Assembly: GCA_022360055.1 (NCBI GenBank)
Contig: JAKSDO010000241.1
Coordinates: 1-54,026, forward strand
Direction: 5' to 3'
DNA length: 54,026 nt
Source of the DNA: Cytophagales bacterium
GTDB taxonomy: Bacteria; Bacteroidota; Bacteroidia; Cytophagales; Cyclobacteriaceae
The first letter of the stretch is position 1. The number at the start of each line of letters is the position of its first letter. This document shows, in pieces, positions 34,434 through 44,529 of this stretch. The notes under the pieces were generated by a model. It was not told where the DNA came from, searched no databases, and was given only the letters and a program-made list of their open reading frames with translations. Position numbers and translations under genes: made by a program.

Positions 34434-36485
34434 TCACACTTCAATCATCAGATAATCCAGGCCAATCTTGTGTTCATCTGCGTGCTTAGCTTTGAGGCGA
34501 GCCACCAGCTTCACTCTATTTTGTCCTTTAGGTAAAATGATGTTTTCTGATTTATACTCTTTCAAGCCGAGCTGTTCATTGTTAAAATCTAGGTTTTCAA
34601 AAACCAACTGGTCGTTCAAATAAACATCGGCCGCACCATAGTTTGGTCCGTTTGTAAATACCATCCTCAAAGTTCCGGTTTGTTCTTGCGAAACGTTGAA
34701 GTTCGTCACAAGTTTGTCTCCTTCTTGAGCACCTGTCCATAACAGGTGATTCTGGGCACTCCATTCGTGTGAAAGAAAAGCTTCATTAATTGCCTCACCA
34801 CCACTAACTTTTTCCCAAGCGAAATTCTCGGCTTCATAACGCTTGGCGAGTTTAACCGGTATTTGAACATCTTCTATATTGTTGGTGTATTCAGCCTTTG
34901 AATCGTATGTACCATACCAGAAAACAGTTGGTGCGTAGTCCATCTTTATGTTGCTATCCCAGTGCCATAACTCCATGTCGAAATGATACGAAGAATTGAA
35001 CGGTATCACATCCAGCATGCGCCAACGGCTCATAGTACTCATCCCCGGACTTCGGTTTCCTTCTCCACAAGGCTGAGCCAGAAACGGCATGGAAAAATTG
35101 ACGACACTACACCAGGCATAGCCATAGTAATCTTCTGTTCCTGTTCCAAAATGTGATGGGAAACTTTCGCCATCTACATATATCTTTTCATCACCTTCCC
35201 CCCACCATAATTTACTATTGTTAAACAGGGTTAAAGCATCGCCTACATGTTTGCCTTTTCCTTTGATAGAAATAAAGTTCACGTCTTGTTTTTCCTTCGT
35301 AGCAATATCATGATACAAACGCCAGTTGGCATAAAAATACAAGCTCTTATCATCCCACTTCCAATCGGATGTGTGGATATCCATCTTCTTAATTTCCACA
35401 TCCTGTTCGCCATGGTTGTGAATTGCTATTTGAGCCGATTGCTTAAACGGCATCGGAAACCACATCGTCATCTCTCTCTCATTGGTTACGCGGCTATAAC
35501 CCGATTGATACGGAGAAATCTTATAACCTGTACCAAAGAAATCGCCCACAGGTACCCAAACCGTTTTTTTGCCATCAAACGTCATACAAATAACGGTTGA
35601 ACGCAATGCCTGCTCCATATTATCAGTATTTATCTTAAGCGAAAACTGCTTTATGGCCTTCGATCCTTCTATAGACGTTGACAAGGATTTATCAGGGGCA
35701 ATTCTACCACTTTCGGTAATTTGTTTCAGCTCTTCTGATTTTAGTTGTGGATCTTCTAATTTGGCTTTGGCTTGCTTAATGGCTTCAGCATATTTACCAT
35801 TCTCCCAATCGCCTTTTTGGTAGGTTTCCACCTCAGTCCCTTCCGAATAGCTGCGGTAATTAATCTGATAATAGAGAATATCACCCATATAATCATACCA
35901 TGTGGGCTCCGAAACCCGGTCTTTATCCTCTTCATAGGTTATTTTACAATGTTTGGCATAAGGCAAAGGAAAATACAGGTTGTGCCCGGAAAACCATCCT
36001 CCATGTTCGAAAAAAGCCGCCGTGGTTTGCGAAAATGGTGTGCCTACAAACTGGTTCTCAGAAATAATCTCATCAATTCTGCCCTCTATCTGGGGTGTTT
36101 CGGAATGGTCGAAATAGAAACGATATGTTCCCATTGAGAAAGTTTTGGCGTGCCAGGCGTGCCAGATACGCACAATTACACCCGGACCATTGGCATCCAA
36201 CAGCACATATTCCACACGTCCATCATCCAAAGTATCTACCCGATCAAACTGACAGGCATCAGAATTATGGAACCATCCTTCTTCATCCTTACTAACAGCT
36301 TCTCTTGAGTAACTGCTGGACTGAAGCGTTTTAAAATCATCGTCCAGATGGGCTAACCTGTTCTTATCGGTCATTTCATTCAGAAGCGTCTCTATGGTTA
36401 CTTTTTTCTGGGCTCGAGCATTACATGTACCCAGCAATAGAGGCAAGGCCAATAACAACAAATAATAACTTAATTTCTCCTTCAT
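34434..36485 (-). CDS. DUF2961 / GH172 family protein
   Basis: Secreted protein of 683 residues starting at the ATG at 36485, directly before a signal peptide (LLLLALPLLLGTCNARAQ). The DUF2961 core has FFDHSETPQIEGRIDEII-like early strands and the conserved GTGTEDYYGYAW block after VDGESFPSHF. DUF2961 is now glycoside hydrolase family 172, with members acting on fructofuranosyl and arabinofuranosyl linkages. The last ~130 residues are a second beta-domain (NFNVSQEQTGTLRMVFTNG ... LDYLMIEV), probably carbohydrate-binding. It is the enzyme of the adjacent SusCD locus. The same frame is open for 125 more codons upstream, but those code for a fragment of a different DUF2961 copy. Confidence 0.85.
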   Translation of the reverse strand: MKEKLSYYLLLLALPLLLGTCNARAQKKVTIETLLNEMTDKNRLAHLDDDFKTLQSSSYSREAVSKDEEGWFHNSDACQFDRVDTLDDGRVEYVLLDANGPGVIVRIWHAWHAKTFSMGTYRFYFDHSETPQIEGRIDEIISENQFVGTPFSQTTAAFFEHGGWFSGHNLYFPLPYAKHCKITYEEDKDRVSEPTWYDYMGDILYYQINYRSYSEGTEVETYQKGDWENGKYAEAIKQAKAKLEDPQLKSEELKQITESGRIAPDKSLSTSIEGSKAIKQFSLKINTDNMEQALRSTVICMTFDGKKTVWVPVGDFFGTGYKISPYQSGYSRVTNEREMTMWFPMPFKQSAQIAIHNHGEQDVEIKKMDIHTSDWKWDDKSLYFYANWRLYHDIATKEKQDVNFISIKGKGKHVGDALTLFNNSKLWWGEGDEKIYVDGESFPSHFGTGTEDYYGYAWCSVVNFSMPFLAQPCGEGNRSPGMSTMSRWRMLDVIPFNSSYHFDMELWHWDSNIKMDYAPTVFWYGTYDSKAEYTNNIEDVQIPVKLAKRYEAENFAWEKVSGGEAINEAFLSHEWSAQNHLLWTGAQEGDKLVTNFNVSQEQTGTLRMVFTNGPNYGAADVYLNDQLVFENLDFNNEQLGLKEYKSENIILPKGQNRVKLVARLKAKHADEHKIGLDYLMIEV

Positions 36486-36860
36486 ATCATTAATTTTTTG
36501 TAAATAATTATAGAATGCAATACTCTCATAATTAGCCGCTATACTATTGGTTGGCCCCTTTTCAACTATAACTCGAATTGAATCTATAAAAGACACCAGA
36601 TCTGTTAAATGCCAACGATACGCGGATGCATAACCCATCTCGCCCCTATCAAATTTTGGAAATACATGCAATGGAAAGCAGCCCGCATTGTTTCGTCGTC
36701 CGGGGACTGAATCCCAACAACAGTCAAAATATTTTTCTTTTCCTGTTCCATGAATACGCATTTCTCCGTCACATGTAAATATTTCGTCACCTTCCAGCCA
36801 AACCGGTAATTGAGTAGTAGCCAATGCATCATGAGTTGCTGCCTCTGTTTTTACCCACAC
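36486..36860 (-). pseudogene. C-terminal remnant of a second DUF2961 protein, fused in frame
   Basis: 125 codons in frame with the gene downstream, without a stop between. The text WLEGDEIFTCDGEMRIHGTGKEKYFDCCW matches the DUF2961 block that reads YVDGESFPSHFGTGTEDYYG in the intact neighbour, so this is the 3' half of a paralogue. Only a GTG could start it, just after a TGA, and no signal peptide is present. Read-through could in principle give an N-terminally extended product, but a remnant left by recombination between tandem copies is more likely. Confidence 0.7.
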
Positions 36861-36999
36861 ATGTCATCTAAAAATGAGTAATGGTTCACTTGAAACAAAA
36901 ATTTTTAATGATCAAAACTTTATTACTCTGTATTATTACTAGAAAAGAGGAAGGCATTCCATATACCTTCCTCTTTGATGTTTATTCTATTACTCTTTT

Positions 37000-38676
37000 T
37001 TAATTCCAGCCTGGGTTTTGTTCTAGGTTTTCATTTAGTTGTAATTGATTTAATGGCAATGGGAATAGATAATGCTTTTGTTCAAATTGTCTGTTTACAG
37101 CATCATCAGCAATTACATGACCATCCTCGTCAACTTGTATATCAACACCTACCACTATTTGATCGCTTGGAGGAAATGTAGGCCACTGAGTTCCTTCAAA
37201 CTTGACCCCTAGCAATGATTTTGGCAATGCGTTTTCTGCCTCTTTCCATCTCCTTAGATCGTTAAAACGAAAACCTTCTGCAGCCAATTCTATAGTTCTT
37301 TCTCTCCTTATCTCCTGCTTCATATCCAACCCATTGGCAGTTACAAAAGCATTTGTTAAATCAGGCATTCCTGCCCTTTCCCTTAATTTGTTGATCGTAT
37401 TATCAAGTTCACCATCTGTTATTGCATCATTTTTTTCAAATAATGCTTCAGCTAGATTCAGGTAAACCTCGCCAAGTCTTATTTCTATATAGTCATAATA
37501 ACTGCGCCCTAAAATACCGGCATCTTCCGTATCTGACTGGAATTTAAATGGCAAATACCCACTTTTAGTTGGTCCGTTGGTACCACCTCCAATTACGACA
37601 GTGTATACCCGCTCATATCCACTGTATATAACAGTAGAACCAGGGATCATAATTGATTGTGTCATTCTGGGATCACGATCTATAAATTCAGAATCTATTA
37701 AGTCATATCCCTGGAATAATGATGATTTATCAATAGGTAAACCATCAGCACATAGGTACATATCCGCCAATACTTTTGTTGGGCTTGCATTATGCGCATC
37801 TACAGATCTAGTGGTTCCATGCGTTATATTTAGCTCATTACTATATTTGCGGACTAAGATATTTTCGCTGCTCCCAGTGCCTCCTTCGATAAACAAGTTG
37901 TAATAACTTTTAGTAACGCCATCCGGATGCGTATAAAGTGCATATTCGCCCAGATCTATTACCGCCTGAGATGCTTCAATGCATGTTGTCAAATAAGCAT
38001 CTGCATTGCCGGTTCCATGGTATTTTGCCCAGGTGCCTTCAAACAGCGCAATCCTTGATTTTAATGCCAAAGCAGCTCCTTTACTTATCTTTCCTTTATC
38101 AATATCTGCTATGTCACGTTCATTTGGCAAATTGGCCGCCGCCCAATCTAAATCATCAAAGACAAAAGCTACAACATCAACTCTGGGAGTCCTGGGCGCG
38201 TATAATTCTTCTGAATCAATATCCAGTACACTCTGCACTAAAGGAACATCTCCAAATTTGGATACCAGTGCGAAATAAGCACGGGCTCTGAAAAAACGAG
38301 CCACTGCAGCATACTTTGCAATATCAGATTGTATTTCGGTAGCTATTTCATAATTCTCAAGCAACCTGTTAGTAGCCCTGATTAATGCGTAACTATTATT
38401 CCAAGTAGCATCTTCCTGAGGTTCAATATACGTACCCCCACTAACCTGGTCTGTAAAATTACCAACATAGGTATCCGAATTTCGATCTAACGTTCCTCCA
38501 CCGTGATTTCCCAAACTATGATAAAACTGAGTTGCCGCTTTCTCGAAATCTTCCTCTACTTTCCAAAAAATCTCATCAGAGATTGTATCCAGCGGCGACA
38601 GATCTAAATCATCATTACAAGCACTGAATAAGGATCCTATAAATAAAAATATTATTATTAATCTACAATTTTTCAT
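37000..38676 (-). CDS. SusD/RagB-family lipoprotein
   Basis: Outer-surface glycan-binding lipoprotein of 558 residues (signal with lipobox GSLFSAC). The family architecture is clear: N-terminal PLDTISDEIFWKVEEDFEKA, central TPR-like helices (AAVARFFRARAYFALVSKFGDVPLV), and the C-terminal RagB block (LYLNLAEALFEKND ... INKLRERAGMPDL ... IELAAEGFRFNDLRRWKEAE). It starts 10 bp after the SusC stop, so the two are co-transcribed and form the outer-membrane uptake complex. With the DUF2961/GH172 enzyme downstream, the likely ligand is a furanose-containing glycan such as an arabinan or fructan. Confidence 0.95.
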   Translation of the reverse strand: MKNCRLIIIFLFIGSLFSACNDDLDLSPLDTISDEIFWKVEEDFEKAATQFYHSLGNHGGGTLDRNSDTYVGNFTDQVSGGTYIEPQEDATWNNSYALIRATNRLLENYEIATEIQSDIAKYAAVARFFRARAYFALVSKFGDVPLVQSVLDIDSEELYAPRTPRVDVVAFVFDDLDWAAANLPNERDIADIDKGKISKGAALALKSRIALFEGTWAKYHGTGNADAYLTTCIEASQAVIDLGEYALYTHPDGVTKSYYNLFIEGGTGSSENILVRKYSNELNITHGTTRSVDAHNASPTKVLADMYLCADGLPIDKSSLFQGYDLIDSEFIDRDPRMTQSIMIPGSTVIYSGYERVYTVVIGGGTNGPTKSGYLPFKFQSDTEDAGILGRSYYDYIEIRLGEVYLNLAEALFEKNDAITDGELDNTINKLRERAGMPDLTNAFVTANGLDMKQEIRRERTIELAAEGFRFNDLRRWKEAENALPKSLLGVKFEGTQWPTFPPSDQIVVGVDIQVDEDGHVIADDAVNRQFEQKHYLFPLPLNQLQLNENLEQNPGWN

Positions 38677-38686
38677 CGTAATTGAA

Positions 38687-41600
38687 TTAAAAGGTTAGAC
38701 TTAAACCTAAAGCAAATCGCTTCATGAACGGATAAATGCTATGACCTCCATCTGTATTTTCCGGATCATAACCACCATCAACATGGGAAAGCGTAAACAG
38801 GTCTTCTCCACTAAAGTAGAATCTTACATTTTGAAGACCTGCCTTCTGGGAAACATCATTGGGAATTGTATAACCCAACTGAATATTCTTCAATCGGATG
38901 TAAGCTCCATTAATCCTATTCATCGAAGAATATTGATAATTCCAACCATTCGAATCACCCATTGTTAACCTTGGATATTTTGCATCAGGATTCTCAGGTG
39001 TCCAGGTATTGCCATAGAATCGTTCCAAAGGCTGTAACCACGGACGAACCCATGGGTACTCAAAACCACCATGATAATAGATGGTTCTCTTCGCAACTCC
39101 CTGGATAAAGGCAGAAAAATCAAATCCTTTGTACTTAGCTGAAACATTAAAGGCATAATTGTAACGTGCTACATTTGTACCCAAATCAACTATATCTGCA
39201 TCATTACCCTCCGAATCTGCTGCTGAGATCCTACCGTCATTATTAAGATCTTTAAATTTAGCATCACCAATTCCAAGGTGAGATGGAACCCCTTCTAATT
39301 CTTTATAGGCATCTAATTCTTCTTGATTTTGAATAAAGCCATCAATTTCATACCCAAAATAAGTACCAATCGCATATCCCTCACGGTTATATTGTCTATT
39401 GACCTCCGCAATGTCAGCACCGTCCAAATCAACTAATTTATTAGTATTATCATCAAGAATTGCTGAAACAGAGTATGAGAAATCATCACTTATCCTATCT
39501 TGCCATCCCAGCGACAATTCAAAACCCTTGGTTTCAAGAGTACCTACATTTAGTTGTGGTGGAGCACCACCGAGTACCGCTGGAAGATTTACATTCAAGA
39601 GCATATTTTCATTTCTCTTCTTATAGATATCGAAGGTTCCAAATAGTCTTGAATCTAAAAATGCAAAATCAACACCCAAATTGCTAGTGGTGATTTCCTC
39701 CCAGGTTCTTATCTGCGAAACTAATTTCCTTTCCCATGCACCTGGAGCCTGTTGGATGCCCCCGAATGGATACACACCACCTTGATCAATAAGAGCAATA
39801 TAGTCATAGAAATTACCATCGTCTTCGTTAAAATCCTGGTTTCCACTTGTTCCACGAGATAAGCGAAATTTCAAATTGTCAAAGACACCAAGATTTTTGA
39901 TAAAGTCTTCCTCAGAAGCCCTCCATGAAAGCGCAGCGCCATAAAAGTCACCCCATCGCACATCGCGGTGGAAAACGGAGGTGCCGTCACGACGATAATT
40001 CACCTCAGCGTTATATTTTGATTTATAACTATAACTCAACCTCGAATACAAGGATGAAATAGCCCAGTGGTAAGCGCCTTGATTATTATATTGCTCATCA
40101 GTACTTCCCAGATTTAATGTCCACAGCTCATTTTGTGTATAATCAAGTCTCTCTGCCCATACATTATCTTGTTCCTTATTTTCATGAGAAGCACCAACCA
40201 TTAGACCTACCATATGCTGATTAAATTCCTTGCGGTAATCTAAATAGCCGGTAAAGTTCTTATAAAGTCCTTCATTCCTATTTAGGTTAGAAAAACTACG
40301 CCTTCTTAATAAACCGGCTGGCTGATTTCCCCAAAAAAATGACTCGATAACGGGGCCATATCTATCTTGTTTAAAAAAGGTTTTGTTTACACCAAGTTGT
40401 CCATACGCTGTTAACCCATCAATAATATCATACTCCAACAGAATATTTGCATTGAGGTTATCCGATGTTCGAGTCCACTTACCATTTTCCTTATCAGCCA
40501 GTTGCCTTGGGTTTGCTTGCCCCCATTGCGAAAGATAGTTCGAACCATCTTCAGTTCTGTTGGGCAGCCAAACAAACCTACTTACAACCCTATTGAATAT
40601 CCCATTTACACCTGCTGCCGGTTGAATCGATTCAAGATTCTCATAACTCAATTTTGTTTTAAGTCTTAAATTATCAGAAATATTAAAACCATAATTTAAC
40701 CTTAAATTTATGCGATCTGCCTCATCATAAGCATCTTTTAAAATACCGTTAACCTTCACATATCCCACAGATAAATTGTAGTCGGTATTTGCTCCCCCTC
40801 CAATTATATTCAGGTTATGATTCCATTGCGATCCAAAATCCTTATATAAAAGAGACTTCCAATCCTCTTCAACAGTAAATATGCGAGCATTTTCACCAGG
40901 CCCCCACAGGGCATAAGCAAGTTGCTCGCCTCTGGCTATTGCGTCGGCAACTTCCGGGATTGCCCATTCAGAAGTACCCCCTGTTGCCTCCACTGCTTCA
41001 ATTTGCATTTCTGCATACTGCTGCATATTCACAGTATTAATAAAGTTTAATGGCTGGTTCAATGAATATGAACCGTTATAATTTATAGCCAGGGGTTTAT
41101 TATTTCCTCCTGTTTTGGTTGTAATCAATACAACTCCTCCCGCAGCGCGGGCACCATAAATAGCGGCAGAAGCATCTTTTAAGACAACAGTACTCTCAAT
41201 ATCGTTAGGATTGATATTATTAATGTTACCCTCGATACCATCAATCAAAACTAGCGGGGAATTACCTCCAGCACTTGTTGAAGAGGAACCTCTTACTTGC
41301 AAGTTGTAGTTTTCCTGTCCTGGTTGTCCGCTACTTCTGGTAATTGTCAGACCAGGCAATGTACCTTGCAAACCACTAACAGTGTTTGTTATTGGTCGTG
41401 ATTCCAGTACTTCACCTGTGACCTTAGAAACAGCACCTGTGATGGTATTAATGGATTTTTGACCATAACCTATCACCACAATCTCTTCCAAAGCTGTGAT
41501 ATCCTGCACCATGGCAAGGTCTATAACAGTTTGGTTACCTACCACAATTTCCTCCTGCACATAGCCAACAGAACTGAATACCAATATAGATTCCGTTCCT

Positions 41601-42145
41601 GGTACTTCCAGGGAATAATTGCCTTCTACATCAGTGACAGTACCTTGTGAAGTTCCTTTTACAATCACATTTACACCAGGGAGCCCCTCCTGGTCCTCAG
41701 AAGAAGTAACCTTACCGGTTATTGTTCTACCTTGTAGTGAAATTTCAATCATTTCTACATTGTTTCTGAGATCAGATTTTGAGGCATGAGTCACTGATAT
41801 ATTGTTGTTAACTTGCCTAAACTTTAATTTTGAAGTTTTGGAAATGTTCATCAGCACTTCAAAAACAGGCAAGGATCCTTTTTTGTCTATCTTTATCAAT
41901 TGATCCTTATCAATGTCCTTCTCTAGATAAAAAAAGGTGAAATCAGTATCCGATTCAATGATATTGATTACTTCTTTGAGGCTCTGTTCTTCCGCTTGAA
42001 TTTCTATATAGGTATCACTAATGCTTTTGTATTGAGCATTAGAATCAAATGCAAATAGCACCCCGATAGTAAGCATTTGAGCAACCAAGCCATATGTAGA
42101 AAGTTTTATAGCCATAATTGCATAACGTATTAGTGTTAATTTCAT
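38687..42145 (-). CDS. SusC/RagA TonB-dependent transporter with STN domain
   Basis: TonB-dependent outer-membrane transporter of 1152 residues. After the signal (LSTYGLVAQMLTIGVLFAFDSNAQ) come a secretin/TonB short N-terminal (STN) domain (~40-115), a carboxypeptidase-like regulatory domain (GRTITGKVTSSEDQEGLPGVNVIVKGT), the plug (NTITGAVSKVTGEVLESRPITN ... VLIDGIEG) and a long beta-barrel ending in LGLSLTF. The STN domain is the hallmark of transducers that signal to a FecR anti-sigma factor when substrate binds. The adjacent fecR and ECF sigma genes complete that trans-envelope switch. SusD follows by 10 bp. Confidence 0.96.
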   Translation of the reverse strand: MKLTLIRYAIMAIKLSTYGLVAQMLTIGVLFAFDSNAQYKSISDTYIEIQAEEQSLKEVINIIESDTDFTFFYLEKDIDKDQLIKIDKKGSLPVFEVLMNISKTSKLKFRQVNNNISVTHASKSDLRNNVEMIEISLQGRTITGKVTSSEDQEGLPGVNVIVKGTSQGTVTDVEGNYSLEVPGTESILVFSSVGYVQEEIVVGNQTVIDLAMVQDITALEEIVVIGYGQKSINTITGAVSKVTGEVLESRPITNTVSGLQGTLPGLTITRSSGQPGQENYNLQVRGSSSTSAGGNSPLVLIDGIEGNINNINPNDIESTVVLKDASAAIYGARAAGGVVLITTKTGGNNKPLAINYNGSYSLNQPLNFINTVNMQQYAEMQIEAVEATGGTSEWAIPEVADAIARGEQLAYALWGPGENARIFTVEEDWKSLLYKDFGSQWNHNLNIIGGGANTDYNLSVGYVKVNGILKDAYDEADRINLRLNYGFNISDNLRLKTKLSYENLESIQPAAGVNGIFNRVVSRFVWLPNRTEDGSNYLSQWGQANPRQLADKENGKWTRTSDNLNANILLEYDIIDGLTAYGQLGVNKTFFKQDRYGPVIESFFWGNQPAGLLRRRSFSNLNRNEGLYKNFTGYLDYRKEFNQHMVGLMVGASHENKEQDNVWAERLDYTQNELWTLNLGSTDEQYNNQGAYHWAISSLYSRLSYSYKSKYNAEVNYRRDGTSVFHRDVRWGDFYGAALSWRASEEDFIKNLGVFDNLKFRLSRGTSGNQDFNEDDGNFYDYIALIDQGGVYPFGGIQQAPGAWERKLVSQIRTWEEITTSNLGVDFAFLDSRLFGTFDIYKKRNENMLLNVNLPAVLGGAPPQLNVGTLETKGFELSLGWQDRISDDFSYSVSAILDDNTNKLVDLDGADIAEVNRQYNREGYAIGTYFGYEIDGFIQNQEELDAYKELEGVPSHLGIGDAKFKDLNNDGRISAADSEGNDADIVDLGTNVARYNYAFNVSAKYKGFDFSAFIQGVAKRTIYYHGGFEYPWVRPWLQPLERFYGNTWTPENPDAKYPRLTMGDSNGWNYQYSSMNRINGAYIRLKNIQLGYTIPNDVSQKAGLQNVRFYFSGEDLFTLSHVDGGYDPENTDGGHSIYPFMKRFALGLSLTF

Positions 42146-42296
42146 AATTTTGTCATGTTTTGTTAAACATTTTGTTTTTCAAATAATTCCAAGTTCCTGA
42201 ATATTTGGTGACGCACATTTTCAGGAATGATTTTGCCCCGGATTATAATTCTTCTGGGGCATTTTTTTTAGCTCGTATCAAACATTTTTCACATGG
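42146..42296. promoter_or_regulatory. hairpins between fecR and susC
   Basis: TTCCTGA (42193-42199) and TCAGGAA (42221-42227) are exact inverse repeats. A second stem, TGCCCC-GGA with TC-TGGGGCA (42234-42261), is followed on the plus strand by eight T residues (42262-42269). The T-run is on the strand opposite to the genes, so it would end antisense rather than sense transcripts. The susC promoter should lie in this gap. Confidence 0.5.
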
Positions 42297-43337
42297 TTAA
42301 AAGTTTATTTCAATCTTATTGGCACTGAGGAATTTGTACTCGAATTGATAACTATCACTAAGCACCATCATGATATTTTCCAGTGATTGATTCTTAAACC
42401 TTCCGTTCGCTTTGAAACCTTTGGACCTCCATCCATTATTTACCACAAACTGAACATCAAACCAACGCTTTAATATTTCCAGGGATTCATCTAGTGACTT
42501 ACTTTCAATATAGATTATGCCATCAACCCAAGCAGTTTTCGACACAATGTCAAAAGATTGTTTCTTCAACTTGTTCGAAGAAATTGACACTTCTTCACCA
42601 GGAGTTAACTCAACTATCTCTCCATTCTGAATTGATCCATTGAGAGGTTCAACTTTAACTTTGCCGGTAACTAGTGAAACTGTTGTTTTCCCATTTACCA
42701 TTTTCGTTCTCACGTTAAATGAGGTTCCTAATGCAGTAGTTCTAGCTGAATCGGAAATGACCATAAAAGGATGATCTGGATCTTTCTTCACTTCGAAAAA
42801 ACCTTCACCCGCTATATGTACTTCTCTTGTGTCTACACCAAAATCTTCGCTATACCTGATGGTTGAACCCGGAAATAGCTTCACTACAGATCCATCCCTA
42901 AACTTGAAAGAGGAAATGCTGCCAAGCGGACTTTGCTTTTCTATCATTGTAACTCCGGGAGAAACAATTTCAGAATGTCTTGTAAAATCTCTTAAAACTA
43001 AAATCAAAAATAGAATAGATATACTTGCTGCAATGCCATATAAATAGAGCTTAGTTTTTTTTGATTTTTCTTCTCTTTTACCAAAATCGTTTTCTTCGAA
43101 TATTTCTTTTTCGATTGAATTCCAGACATCAACCTTTTCTTCCTGCAATAATTCTTTTGACCCAATTGAAAATGGAATATAGATTTCTCTTGCTTTCCTG
43201 ATTGCTTCTTTTCTTCCCTGTTCTCCATTCTCCCATTGTTTCCAAAACTCAATGCAATCTTCATCAGGATCAATTATCAGCTTAGTGAAATACTCATCCC
43301 TTAATAACTCTTTTACCAGTTTATCAATATTATCCAT
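42297..43337 (-). CDS. FecR-family anti-sigma factor
   Basis: Inner-membrane anti-sigma factor of 346 residues. The cytoplasmic N-terminus (~1-90) binds the ECF sigma factor. One membrane helix lies near 95-112 (LYGIAASISILFLILVL). The periplasmic FecR domain has the blocks GSVVKLFPGSTIRYSEDFGVDTREVHIAGEGFFEVKKDP and TTALGTSFNVR. A C-terminal DUF4974 module (FKANGRFKNQSLENIMMVLSDSYQFEY) receives the signal from the STN domain of the SusC protein. It lies 106 bp downstream of the sigma gene and is followed by susC. Confidence 0.95.
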   Translation of the reverse strand: MDNIDKLVKELLRDEYFTKLIIDPDEDCIEFWKQWENGEQGRKEAIRKAREIYIPFSIGSKELLQEEKVDVWNSIEKEIFEENDFGKREEKSKKTKLYLYGIAASISILFLILVLRDFTRHSEIVSPGVTMIEKQSPLGSISSFKFRDGSVVKLFPGSTIRYSEDFGVDTREVHIAGEGFFEVKKDPDHPFMVISDSARTTALGTSFNVRTKMVNGKTTVSLVTGKVKVEPLNGSIQNGEIVELTPGEEVSISSNKLKKQSFDIVSKTAWVDGIIYIESKSLDESLEILKRWFDVQFVVNNGWRSKGFKANGRFKNQSLENIMMVLSDSYQFEYKFLSANKIEINF

Positions 43338-43443
43338 AAATACTGTTTATCTTTTGTCAAAGAAACATCAATAGAGTAGATCTACTCCATTTAAGAAAAA
43401 AATTATAAAAAAATCCAGATCTTCTTCTAAATCACCAAACGGA

Positions 43444-44058
43444 TTACTTGGTTAGGTGGTGCTTGAGGACTTTTAGCGCAGAACTTATTTTATTATAGAC
43501 CGATTGTTTGTTAATTCCCATGATTATGGCAATATCTTCACAAGTGTAACCATGGAAAAACCTTAAATTTATTGCTTCAAGTTTGGATTTAGATAACTTG
43601 CGCAGAACTGAGGGGAGCCCATGTATTCTTTCATCCATAACCTCTTCTTCAATTGATTTATTGATCAGCACCTCAAAATGGCTTGAACTAAAAATACTCA
43701 AGCTTTTCTTTTCCCTCTTTAGCATACGTAGAAGTTTTCTTCGAAAGGAAACAAAAAAGTAATTTTTTATCTTAGTTACTTCCCCAAGTTTGTTTCTTTT
43801 TTGCCATACTTCAATGAACAAATCTTGAATACAATCCAAGACCACTTCTTTATCCCCACCCAGTGATATTCCGTATTTGTACAAGTCATCAACATTTTGC
43901 TCATAAATATGCCTGTATGCAACAGGACTACCACCCTTAAATGCTCTCCAAATATCGAGTTCATTTATATCCGTATCAACACCCTTAGCAGAATGAAGGA
44001 GTATTTGATTTCCATCATTCCTTGGCGCTGTATCATCTAACTTAAACTCTGCCTTCAT
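43444..44058 (-). CDS. ECF sigma-70 factor of the glycan locus
   Basis: Extracytoplasmic-function RNA polymerase sigma factor of 204 residues. Region 2 reads GGSPVAYRHIYEQNVDDLYKYGISLGGDKEVVLDCIQDLFIEVWQKRNKL. Region 4 is the helix-turn-helix LSKSKLEAINLRFFHGYTCEDIAIIMGINKQSVYNKISSALKVLKHHL. It belongs to the Bacteroidota SusCD-associated type. The first ~25 residues are a short extension before region 2, possibly a later start in nature, but the ATG at 44058 is the only one nearby. It heads the sigma-FecR-SusC-SusD-DUF2961 order. Confidence 0.95.
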   Translation of the reverse strand: MKAEFKLDDTAPRNDGNQILLHSAKGVDTDINELDIWRAFKGGSPVAYRHIYEQNVDDLYKYGISLGGDKEVVLDCIQDLFIEVWQKRNKLGEVTKIKNYFFVSFRRKLLRMLKREKKSLSIFSSSHFEVLINKSIEEEVMDERIHGLPSVLRKLSKSKLEAINLRFFHGYTCEDIAIIMGINKQSVYNKISSALKVLKHHLTK

Positions 44059-44529
44059 TTCTGAGTGTTAAAGCACATACTCGAATGCATGATTTACAAA
44101 ATTATGCACAAAAAATGAACAATAAAATGTAGATTATTGACTCTTTTATGTAGAATCTGCATACTTATGATTTAAATATACCTAATATTATCTTAGCCTT
44201 GGCAAAATCAAAAAAACTATAATCGAATCAAAATGACTCTCCTTTCCGTTAATTCGAAACTTACCATTTTCTAGTATTTGTATTCACTTTTGTTCAACAG
44301 GCTTTTCCTTAAGTTAACTACTTCGAGACCTCAGGTCATTGATTGTTAAAATATTTCTAATTGATAATCCTACTTTGTCATATTTAATAAAGAAAGCCCC
44401 TGTTGTGTGTTTTCACAAACAGGAATCAATGGATTAAGTTGTTGGTGACAACACACAGTAACGGCAAGAATCTAAACTTGGCAAAGCAGAAAAAATTTGA
44501 TTTTAGCTTCCTGTATTCACTTTCCCTAA
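44059..44529. other. upstream region of the sigma gene
   Basis: AT-rich non-coding DNA that should contain the sigma-factor promoter. The right side borders the transposase remnant. A plus-strand frame over 44403-44639 is the reverse of that remnant and is not a gene. Confidence 0.45.
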
